A DNA stretch of 7,582 nt, taken from Pontiellaceae bacterium. Lineage in GTDB: Bacteria; Verrucomicrobiota; Kiritimatiellia; Kiritimatiellales; Tichowtungiaceae. Both the position numbers and the translations under genes were made by a program. The number at the start of each line of letters is the position of its first letter. Positions within the stretch are counted from its first letter, which is position 1. The stretch is taken from assembly GCA_029934215.1 (NCBI GenBank), contig JAOZMR010000134.1, positions 1-7,582 on the forward strand. Reading direction: 5' to 3'. Under the pieces are notes generated by a model. The model did not search any database and was not told the DNA's origin. It saw only the letters and a program-made list of their open reading frames with translations. Of this stretch, positions 1 to 5,149 are shown in pieces.

Positions 1-1
1 G

Positions 2-55
2 AACCTCCAGCTCGCCAAGTCCTCCTTTTTGTCGAATCGCATCCGTAAGATCTGA
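2..55 (+). CDS. C-terminal tail of an upstream protein cut by the window edge (possibly truncated histidine kinase)
   Basis: An open frame enters from the left edge and ends at TGA 53-55, giving NLQLAKSSFLSNRIRKI. The stretch LAKSSFLSN resembles the start of the HisKA dimerisation helix of sensor histidine kinases, which commonly reads AKSxFLSNMSHEIRTPLN. If so, the phospho-accepting histidine block is missing and the frame stops soon after, so this would be a broken kinase remnant. Seventeen residues are too few to be sure and the match may be chance. A 5-bp inverted repeat (GCGCA 56-60, TGCGC 67-71) follows the stop directly but has no T-tract. Confidence 0.25.
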   Translation, partial: NLQLAKSSFLSNRIRKI

Positions 56-216
56 GCGCAACGAAATGCGCCACGGCTCTAAAGAGACCCTATCCGAAAA
101 GCTTTTTACGCTAGCGGGCTTGTCAGTTTTTTTAATTCAGACGGGATTTTACAGTCGAAAAACCGATTTCTCTGCGCTGGCAAGACTTCCGTCATGCCTT
201 CCGCCGATAATGAAAG

Positions 217-228
217 CCCCCCCCCCCC
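217..228. repeat. Poly-C tract of 12 bases
   Basis: Twelve consecutive C residues lie just before the recognisable transposase remnant. Tracts of this length are prone to slipped-strand length change, and also to sequencing error, so the reading frame across this point should not be trusted. No promoter or intact gene is placed so that the tract could act as a phase switch. Confidence 0.9.
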
Positions 229-593
229 GAGGTCGCATCGAAGCCCGAGCTGCCGCGACCTTTGACGTAACAAGCGAGCAGGTCTGTTTCCCGCACGCGA
301 AGCGCGCCTATTGGGATATTGAAAACGGTGCGCACCAACGGCTGGACTGCTCTCGGTTTCAGGAAGACAAATCGCGCGTCCGGACACGGAGCATCGCCAT
401 CAATCTCGGTCTATTCCGCCGAACCGCGCTATCACTTGCTCGACACTGGATCACTCATCAGCCCAACGCCCGTAAAGCGACAACCAATGGGTTTGTAGCC
501 GCCATGCGCAAAAACGGGTCCGAACTCGCCTTCCGTTTGGTGATGTCAAAAACCCCAAAATGGTTACCTTCAAGCACAAGGTGCACTACATAA
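226..593 (+). pseudogene. Degenerate C-terminal remnant of an ISAs1-type DDE transposase
   Basis: In the frame ending at TAA 591-593 the translation contains GRIEAR, then FPHAKRAYWDIENGAH, LD, FQEDKSRVR, NLGLFRRTALSLAR and, near the end, AAMRKNGSELAFRLV. This follows the order of the ISAs1-family transposase C-terminus: HGRIETR, an FPxxxQ segment, RGHWxIENxLHWxLDVxFxEDxSRxR, then NLxxLRxxALxLLR and a basic tail. The E of WDIEN would be the last acidic catalytic residue. In the family a segment of several tens of residues separates the FPxx and HWxIEN parts; here they are almost joined, which suggests an internal in-frame deletion. The N-terminal domain and first two catalytic acidic residues are absent, and the ATG at 66 with the 5' part of the frame resembles nothing known to me. 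I recognised no terminal inverted repeats or target duplication. This is a dead fragment, not an active insertion sequence. Family assignment is by memory of motifs. Confidence 0.6.
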
Positions 594-626
594 ATCAGCC
601 ATGACCTTATCCTGTGGTCCCAACTC

Positions 627-682
627 GGAAGCAAGATGCTCCCTCCACTATTAATGAAAGTGGAGGGAGCTTCCAGCTCCCT
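627..682. repeat. Three-arm inverted repeat with two mutually exclusive hairpins
   Basis: A 12-bp perfect stem is formed by GCTCCCTCCACT (638-649) and AGTGGAGGGAGC (659-670) around a 9-nt loop. Four further pairs (GGAA 627-630 with TTCC 671-674) can extend it across a 7-nt bulge. The middle arm can instead pair forward: AGGGAGC (664-670) with GCTCCCT (676-682) around the 5-nt loop TTCCA. Both hairpins need 664-670, so only one can form at a time. No T-tract follows on either strand, so a simple intrinsic terminator is not supported. It lies upstream of the predicted fabG promoter. Confidence 0.75.
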
Positions 683-686
683 AAAT

Positions 687-740
687 CCAGCCCTTATACA
701 AAAGCACTACTCTTGGGTTTCGCCTTGCAGGTTGAGTAGT
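687..740 (+). repeat. Copy 1 of a ~51-nt interspersed direct repeat, hairpin-forming
   Basis: Positions 687-737 align without gaps to 7529-7579, with 37 of 51 bases identical by hand count. Conserved blocks are CCAGCCCT, ATACAAA, TGGGTTT, GCCT, GCA and TTGA. The poorly conserved block 705-711 overlaps the left arm ACTACTC (706-712), which pairs perfectly with GAGTAGT (734-740) around a 21-nt loop. It sits between the three-arm inverted repeat and the fabG promoter. I do not recognise the family. No open frame is associated with it. Confidence 0.6.
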
Positions 741-801
741 ACTATTCCCTAAATTACTCCAAACCTCCACCTTTCCATTCTCCATTAATCAAACACTGGG
801 A

Positions 802-829
802 TTGACATGCAGAACTCTATCACTAACAT
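802..829 (+). promoter_or_regulatory. Predicted sigma-70 type promoter of the fabG cluster
   Basis: TTGACA at 802-807 matches the -35 consensus exactly. TAACAT at 824-829 (4 of 6 to TATAAT) follows after a 16-nt spacer. Transcription would start near 836, giving a leader of about 40 nt. That leader opens with a small stem-loop, CCTT (835-838) TTCG AAGG (843-846), and carries the fabG Shine-Dalgarno. The leader is too short for a known riboswitch. I saw no clear FapR- or FadR-like operator. Confidence 0.55.
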
Positions 830-875
830 AGGAGCCTTTTCGAAGGATAATCAAATTTAGTAGAGGGATTTTCTT

Positions 876-1619
876 ATGGGACAACTTGACGGACAGATTG
901 CACTTGTTACCGGCGCCGCACGCGGCATCGGCCAGGCCATTGCTTTGAAACTCGCCGCTGATGGTGCGGAGCTCGCACTTTGCGACCTTAAGGCAGAATG
1001 GCTCGAAGAAACCGCAGTAAAAGTCAAAGAGCTTGGGAAACGCGTTGAATGCTATAGCGTAGATGTTAGTAGTGGCGATGCTGTGAACGAGACGGTGAAG
1101 GCGGTCGAAAAAGATTTCGGACAAATCGATGTTCTCGTCAATAATGCGGGCATCACAAAAGATGGATTGCTTATGCGGATGAGCGAAGACGATTGGGACG
1201 CAGTTCTCAATGTTAACCTTAAAGGGGTCTTCTTGTTCACCAAAGCAACTATGCGCGGTATGATGAAAAAACGCACGGGCTCCATCGTTAACATCGCATC
1301 AATCATTGGGCTAATCGGTAACGCCGGACAAGCAAACTACGCCGCATCAAAAGGTGGAGTGATTGCCTTCACAAAAAGCGTAGCCCGTGAAGTTTCCATC
1401 CGAAACATTCGTTGTAACGCCATCGCCCCTGGGTTTATTCGCACCGCGATGACCGATGCGCTTCCTGCTGAAGTTCAGGAGAAAATGCTGGCTAATATCC
1501 CTTTAAACAAGTTCGGAACCCCCGAAGATGTGGCCAATGTGGTCGCTTTTCTTGCGGGGAACGCTTCAAGTTATATCACCGGACAGGTGATTTCGACTTG
1601 CGGTGGAATGGTTATGTAG
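876..1619 (+). CDS. fabG: 3-oxoacyl-[acyl-carrier-protein] reductase FabG
   Basis: NADPH-dependent reductase of type II fatty acid synthesis, turning 3-ketoacyl-ACP into (R)-3-hydroxyacyl-ACP in the cytoplasm. The 247-aa length is normal. The Rossmann cofactor loop TGAARGIG is at residues 12-19 and NNAG at 89-92. The catalytic set of the short-chain dehydrogenase family is complete: Asn114 in NVNLKG, Ser142 in NIASIIG, Tyr155 and Lys159 in YAASK. The segment NAIAPGFIRTAMT is typical of FabG. The C-terminus reads TGQVISTCGGMVM, where VDGGM is more usual, a mild variant. The start is set by GAGGGA at 863-868, 7 nt before ATG. It is the first gene after the predicted promoter, and acpP follows 47 nt downstream. 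Its product is the acyl donor type used by LpxD at the end of the same cluster. The FabG call rather than another SDR rests on the motifs plus the acpP/fabF neighbours. Confidence 0.97.
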   Translation: MGQLDGQIALVTGAARGIGQAIALKLAADGAELALCDLKAEWLEETAVKVKELGKRVECYSVDVSSGDAVNETVKAVEKDFGQIDVLVNNAGITKDGLLMRMSEDDWDAVLNVNLKGVFLFTKATMRGMMKKRTGSIVNIASIIGLIGNAGQANYAASKGGVIAFTKSVAREVSIRNIRCNAIAPGFIRTAMTDALPAEVQEKMLANIPLNKFGTPEDVANVVAFLAGNASSYITGQVISTCGGMVM

Positions 1620-1666
1620 GTACAAACAGGCTTTCTAAAAATGGAGCCGAAACAAGGAGAAACACA

Positions 1667-1906
1667 ATGGCACTTGAAGATAAAGTAAAAGATATCATCG
1701 TAGAGCAACTTGGCGTAAATGCCGATCAGGTCAATCCAGCCGCTTCGTTCATCGAAGATCTAGGCGCTGATTCGCTCGACACCGTCGAACTCGTTATGGC
1801 ATTCGAAGAAGAATTCGGTGCGGAAATTCCAGACGAAGACGCTGAAAAGCTGACCTCAGTCGGAGCCGTCAACGATTATCTAAACTCAAAAGGTCTTGGC
1901 GAATAA
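1667..1906 (+). CDS. acpP: Acyl carrier protein AcpP
   Basis: Small acidic carrier that holds growing fatty acyl chains on a 4'-phosphopantetheine arm. The 79-aa length is typical. The attachment site is Ser36 in GADSLDTVEL, followed by the acidic recognition helix (EEEFGAEIPDEDAEKL) that docks FabG, FabF and LpxD. The frame is open back to 1598 inside fabG, but AAGGAG at 1654-1659, 7 nt before the ATG at 1667, and the canonical MALEDKVKDIIVEQLG N-terminus fix the start. It is followed by an intrinsic terminator, consistent with ACP being needed in larger amounts than the enzymes around it. Order fabG-acpP-fabF is the widespread fatty acid synthesis arrangement. Confidence 0.98.
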   Translation: MALEDKVKDIIVEQLGVNADQVNPAASFIEDLGADSLDTVELVMAFEEEFGAEIPDEDAEKLTSVGAVNDYLNSKGLGE

Positions 1907-1927
1907 AGACTATTTGTGATGAAAAAC

Positions 1928-1962
1928 CCGGGAACTTTTCAAAGAGTTCTCGGCTTTTTTTT
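1928..1962 (+). terminator. Intrinsic terminator between acpP and fabF
   Basis: CCGGGAACT (1928-1936) pairs with AGTTCTCGG (1945-1953): nine pairs including one G-T, with an 8-nt loop. A C and then eight T residues (1955-1962) follow. It lies 21 nt after the acpP stop. The fabF Shine-Dalgarno begins only 11 nt after the T-run, leaving no room for a separate promoter. Expression of fabF and the genes behind it must therefore come from readthrough, or from a promoter inside or upstream of acpP. The likely effect is partial termination that favours acpP mRNA. Confidence 0.85.
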
Positions 1963-1985
1963 ATTTCATTTCCGGAGGTTGAATT

Positions 1986-3236
1986 ATGAGTCGTCGTACA
2001 GTTGTTATTACAGGGTTGGGGGTTGTTTCGCCGGTCGCGAACGATCTCGCAATATTCTGGGATAAAATTAAAAATGGAGAATCGGGCATCGACCAGATTA
2101 AATCCATGGATGATATCGATAAGTATGCAGTCACAATCGGTGGCGAGATCAAAAACCTCGACGTTGAAAGATACATCGATAAAAAAGACGCTCGAAAAAT
2201 GGACCCCTTCACCGTTTGGGGAATGTCCGCAGCGGTCATGGCGGTTGAAGACTCCGGTCTCGACCCCGAAAAGATAGACCGGGAGCGCGCGGGCGTTCTT
2301 GCCAGCTCTGGAATCGGCGGCATGCAGATCATGAGTACTCAGTGCATACGGTCCGAAAAAGGAGGTCCACGCAGAATCTCACCACAACTCATCCCGCAGA
2401 TGATTACCAACATCCTTTCAGGATACGTCTCCATCAAATACGGCTTTCAAGGCCCAAATTTCTGTGTCACCAGTGCTTGCGCATCCGGAACACACTCCAT
2501 CGGCGAAGCCATGCGCATCATTCAATATGGCGATGCCGACCTCATGGTTGCCGGCGGCGCTGAAGCCTCCATCGCCATGCTCGGTGTAGGTGGTTTCGCA
2601 GCACTTCGCGCAACCAGCCGACGCAACGACGACCCAAAAGGTGCATCACGTCCATTCGACAAAGATCGCGACGGTTTCGTTATGTCCGAAGGCGCAGGCA
2701 TGGTTGTTCTCGAAGAAAAAGAACACGCCGTTGCACGCGGCGCAACCATCTACTGCGAGCTCGCGGGCTACGGTCGAACTGGCGATGCCTACCACATCAC
2801 CGCTCCAGACGCAGAAGCCACGCAAGCCGCACGCGGCATCAAACTTGCCATGACTGACGCAGGGGTTTCCCCCGAGGACGTGGATTACATCAACGCCCAC
2901 GGAACCAGCACCCCCCTCAACGACAAAGGCGAAACCCTCGCCATCAAAAAAGCGCTCGGCGAAGAACAAGCTTACAAAACCCCTGTCAGCTCCACAAAAG
3001 GAATGACCGGTCACATGCTAGGTGCCGCAGGCGGAGTGGAAGCAGCCATCTGCGCACTCGCCATCCGCGACAGCGTTGCACCGCCAACCATCAACTACAC
3101 CACGCCAGATCCAGACTGCGATCTAGACTACGTTCCGAACAAAGCCCGAGAAATGAACATCGATGTCGCGCTTAGCAACTCCCTCGGTTTCGGCGGACAC
3201 AACGCAACCCTCTGCTTCAAAAAGGATAACTCATGA
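1986..3236 (+). CDS. fabF: 3-oxoacyl-[acyl-carrier-protein] synthase II FabF
   Basis: Condensing enzyme (KAS II) that extends acyl-ACP by two carbons using malonyl-ACP, with release of CO2. The length of 416 aa is normal. The thiolase-fold active site is complete: nucleophile Cys165 in TSACASG, His305 in NAHGTSTPLND, Lys338 in SSTKGMTGH and His343 in the same motif. The C-terminal loop NSLGFGGHNAT (about 398-408) is typical of FabF. A Cys-His-His enzyme with this loop excludes FabH (Cys-His-Asn). The start follows GGAGG at 1974-1978 with 7-nt spacing, directly behind the terminator. The first dozen or so codons have many G- or T-ending codons (GTT, ATT, GGG, TTG), while later parts prefer C-ending ones. 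The stop TGA overlaps the next start as ATGA at 3233-3236, suggesting translational coupling. Confidence 0.97.
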   Translation: MSRRTVVITGLGVVSPVANDLAIFWDKIKNGESGIDQIKSMDDIDKYAVTIGGEIKNLDVERYIDKKDARKMDPFTVWGMSAAVMAVEDSGLDPEKIDRERAGVLASSGIGGMQIMSTQCIRSEKGGPRRISPQLIPQMITNILSGYVSIKYGFQGPNFCVTSACASGTHSIGEAMRIIQYGDADLMVAGGAEASIAMLGVGGFAALRATSRRNDDPKGASRPFDKDRDGFVMSEGAGMVVLEEKEHAVARGATIYCELAGYGRTGDAYHITAPDAEATQAARGIKLAMTDAGVSPEDVDYINAHGTSTPLNDKGETLAIKKALGEEQAYKTPVSSTKGMTGHMLGAAGGVEAAICALAIRDSVAPPTINYTTPDPDCDLDYVPNKAREMNIDVALSNSLGFGGHNATLCFKKDNS

Positions 3237-3883
3237 AAAAACTCGCGCACCTATCTATCGCAATTCTCTTGCTTGTCGGCTCCGCTGTGGCGCAGCAATC
3301 GGACATCTTTAGCCCATCACGCGACCGCGTGGTTTTCATCGATCTAGAACGAGTCTTTAATGGGTTCTACAAAACCCAATTAGCAAAATCGAACGTCGAA
3401 CTCCAAACAAAAGACATCGACGTAGAGAAACAAGTAATGGTCGATGAAATGACATCGATCGATGAAGAAGTCGATGCGCTCAAAAAAGAGGCACGCGACA
3501 CCACGCTCACCGAGGAGATTCGAGACAGCAAACGCATCCTCTACGAGGAACGCCTCCTGGAATTGCTCGAAAAACAGAAGGAAATTCAGGAGTTCTCCAC
3601 CCGTCGCCAGAAGCAACTCCAGCGTCAAGTAACGCGCATGAGCCAAAAAGTCATGGACGAGATTCGTCAAACAGTCGTTTCCTACGCCAAGACGCATGGC
3701 TTAATGGCGGTGATTGATAGCTCCACCCGTCGCGCGGCAATCGGCGTCTTCATTTACACGCATCCGGATGTAGACATCACAGAAACCGTTTTAAGCGTAC
3801 TAAACAGTAAGCGTCCCGACGAGCTCGACGCCGAAGACCTGTTCAACTTCGAAGAGGAAGAAGAATCCTCCGAGGAATCATGA
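3233..3883 (+). CDS. skp: OmpH/Skp family periplasmic chaperone
   Basis: Periplasmic holdase that binds unfolded outer-membrane proteins after export. Residues 1-20 form a clear signal peptide (MKK, hydrophobic ILLLVGSAV, AVA|QQ cleavage after residue 20). VVFIDLERVF at 33-42 is the usual first strand of the family. It is followed by a long charged, heptad-like helix pair from about 50 to 150, matching the coiled-coil tentacles of Skp. The closing strand and helix are at about 154-190 (HGLMAVIDSS, then VFIYTHPDVDITETVLSVLN). The mature chain is near the family size but adds a strongly acidic tail (EEEEESSEES). It overlaps fabF and lpxD by ATGA at both ends. In many Gram-negatives skp also precedes lpxD, usually behind bamA; here fabF takes that place. 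Family is secure from the signal peptide, coiled coil and lpxD neighbour; the symbol is by family and context. Confidence 0.88.
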   Translation: MKKLAHLSIAILLLVGSAVAQQSDIFSPSRDRVVFIDLERVFNGFYKTQLAKSNVELQTKDIDVEKQVMVDEMTSIDEEVDALKKEARDTTLTEEIRDSKRILYEERLLELLEKQKEIQEFSTRRQKQLQRQVTRMSQKVMDEIRQTVVSYAKTHGLMAVIDSSTRRAAIGVFIYTHPDVDITETVLSVLNSKRPDELDAEDLFNFEEEEESSEES

Positions 3884-4908
3884 ACCTGTCCGAACTCGCT
3901 CGCGAAATTGGTGGATCGCTAGAGGGCGATGGACGCATCGAGATCCTCGGCGTCGCGGGGATTCGTGAAGCTGAACCGGGCGAAATCAGTTTTGTTGCTA
4001 ATCCAAAATATGCATCCGACGCAATAAAAACACGGGCATCCGCCATCCTAGTTTCCAATGATTGGAAAACAGAATCCTCGGTCTCTTTAATTCGCACATC
4101 CAATCCCGATGCGGCATTTGCCAAAGCGGCCACGCTCTTTTACACGCCCGTGCCGCTCCCTCAAGACCGCATACACCCCTCTGCGATCGTCTCAGAAGAC
4201 GCCGAGCTCGGCACCGGCGCCAAAATCGGACCGCTTTGTGTCGTTGAAGCGGGGGCGAAAATAGGTGCCGGAACGATTATTTCGGCCCAATGCTATATTG
4301 GTCACCACGTTCAAATCGGAGAAAACTGCAAACTCCACCCACAGGTCTCCGTTCGAGAAAAAGTCATCATCGGAGACAGAACCATTATTCATAACGGCAC
4401 AGTTCTCGGAAGTGATGGATTCGGTTACTCGGTAGACGAAGATGGCGTTCGAACAAAAGTTCCACAGATTGGAACCGTTCAAATTGGTGATGATGTGGAA
4501 ATCGGCGCAAATGTCGCGATCGACCGTGCACGTTTCGGGAAAACCAAAATCGGCAACGGCGTAAAAATAGACAATCTAGTCCAGATCGCTCACAACGTCA
4601 TCATTGGAGACCATTCCGTGATCATTGCTCAATCCGCAATCGCAGGAAGCGCCTCGCTTGGGGAAAAAGTAATTATGGCAGGGCACGCTGGCGTAGTCGG
4701 GCATATCCACGTAGGAGACGGCGTAACGATTGGTGCCAGGGCAACGGCAACAAAAAACATACCGCCGGGCGAATACCTACTAGGGCACCCAGGAATGCCT
4801 GCCGCAAAATATAAACGCCAACAAGCAGGGGTCGCACGACTTTCAAAACTAAAAAACCGGGTCAAAGCGCTGGAAAAAACAGTGTCCATGTTTTGCGAGA
4901 AGCTGTAG
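3880..4908 (+). CDS. lpxD: UDP-3-O-acylglucosamine N-acyltransferase LpxD
   Basis: Third enzyme of lipid A synthesis: moves an (R)-3-hydroxyacyl chain from ACP to the 2-amino group of UDP-3-O-acyl-glucosamine in the cytoplasm. The 342-aa length matches the family. Residues 1-95 form the uridine-binding N-terminal domain (VAGIREAEPGEISFVANPKY). From about 98 to 295 there are left-handed beta-helix hexapeptide repeats (IGxxxxIG, VxIGxN and similar). The catalytic base is His238 in NLVQIAHNV. SDGFGY at 178-183 and GHPGMPAAKYKRQ near 302 are family hallmarks. A short charged helix (about 318-342) closes the trimer-forming end. The start is in the ATGA overlap with the skp-like gene. LpxA, by contrast, is shorter and lacks the N-terminal domain. 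No fabZ, lpxA or lpxC follows, and no T-tract terminator is visible behind it. Confidence 0.96.
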   Translation: MNLSELAREIGGSLEGDGRIEILGVAGIREAEPGEISFVANPKYASDAIKTRASAILVSNDWKTESSVSLIRTSNPDAAFAKAATLFYTPVPLPQDRIHPSAIVSEDAELGTGAKIGPLCVVEAGAKIGAGTIISAQCYIGHHVQIGENCKLHPQVSVREKVIIGDRTIIHNGTVLGSDGFGYSVDEDGVRTKVPQIGTVQIGDDVEIGANVAIDRARFGKTKIGNGVKIDNLVQIAHNVIIGDHSVIIAQSAIAGSASLGEKVIMAGHAGVVGHIHVGDGVTIGARATATKNIPPGEYLLGHPGMPAAKYKRQQAGVARLSKLKNRVKALEKTVSMFCEKL

Positions 4909-5072
4909 ATATCAATGATACATAAATGCGCATGCATAGACCGTTGCGCGACAAAAACGTAACAACACCAAATCCGCGTTACAGGCAACTAAAATCACAA
5001 ATATCTCGCAACACGCTCTCTGCGAATAAATTGCACAATGATTATTTCGGACAAAAATTCCGGTACGCTTTT
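4909..5072. other. lpxD-glnN intergenic region, upstream part, with small inverted repeats
   Basis: I see no gene here. Overlapping palindromes occur at 4926-4937 (ATGCGCAT, GCATGC, ATGCAT). TCGCA (5006-5010) and TGCGA (5021-5025) form a 5-bp inverted repeat. CGGA (5048-5051) and TCCG (5059-5062) flank an A-rich 7-nt centre close to where the -35 region of the glnN promoter would lie, so it could be an operator, though 4-bp arms are weak evidence. There is no recognisable intrinsic terminator for the preceding cluster. Confidence 0.4.
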
Positions 5073-5081
5073 TGCTATAAG
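5073..5081 (+). promoter_or_regulatory. Predicted extended -10 promoter of glnN
   Basis: TGCTATAAG is an extended -10 element (TGn followed by TATAAG, 5 of 6 to consensus). No good -35 box lies at 16-18 nt, as is common for extended -10 promoters. Start of transcription would be near 5088, leaving about 60 nt of leader before the ATG at 5150. I saw no sigma-54 -24/-12 pair, which might have been expected for a nitrogen gene. Confidence 0.45.
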
Positions 5082-5149
5082 ATGCATCAATCGGCGAATT
5101 CTCGTCGATATGGATAGAGTTTACGAACCACAACGATTAAGGAGAAAAA

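Noticed and set aside
109..133. Seven-T run at 127-133 after a CGCTAGCG palindrome, as a terminator
   Set aside because: The palindrome has no loop and does not abut the T-run; no stable stem precedes the T residues directly.
66..225. ATG at 66 as the start of a 175-aa gene running to 593
   Set aside because: No Shine-Dalgarno lies in front of it, the first ~50 residues match nothing I know, and the frame crosses a C12 tract. Only the part after about 226 has recognisable transposase blocks.
106..387. Minus-strand open frame of 93 codons
   Set aside because: It lies antisense to the transposase remnant, has no ribosome site or recognisable motif, and is explained as a shadow frame.
687..740. 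Integron attC site (GTTGAGT at 731-737 fits the GTTRRRY core)
   Set aside because: Copy 2 has CTTGAAT at the same place, no matching RYYYAAC partner is visible, and there are no gene cassettes or integrase.
836..875. Riboswitch or FapR-type operator in the fabG leader
   Set aside because: The leader is only about 40 nt, with a 4-bp stem-loop; no known aptamer or operator pattern is visible.
1598..1666. Longer acyl carrier protein start inside fabG
   Set aside because: It would add 23 atypical residues; AAGGAG at 1654-1659 and the canonical MALEDKVKDII start support 1667.
2646..3014. Minus-strand open frames within fabF, lpxD and glnN
   Set aside because: These are long because the genes prefer C-ending codons, which removes stops on the opposite strand; none has a start site or motif.
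4926..5117. 63-codon open frame between lpxD and glnN
   Set aside because: It has no ribosome binding site, an unlikely composition, and overlaps the predicted glnN promoter.
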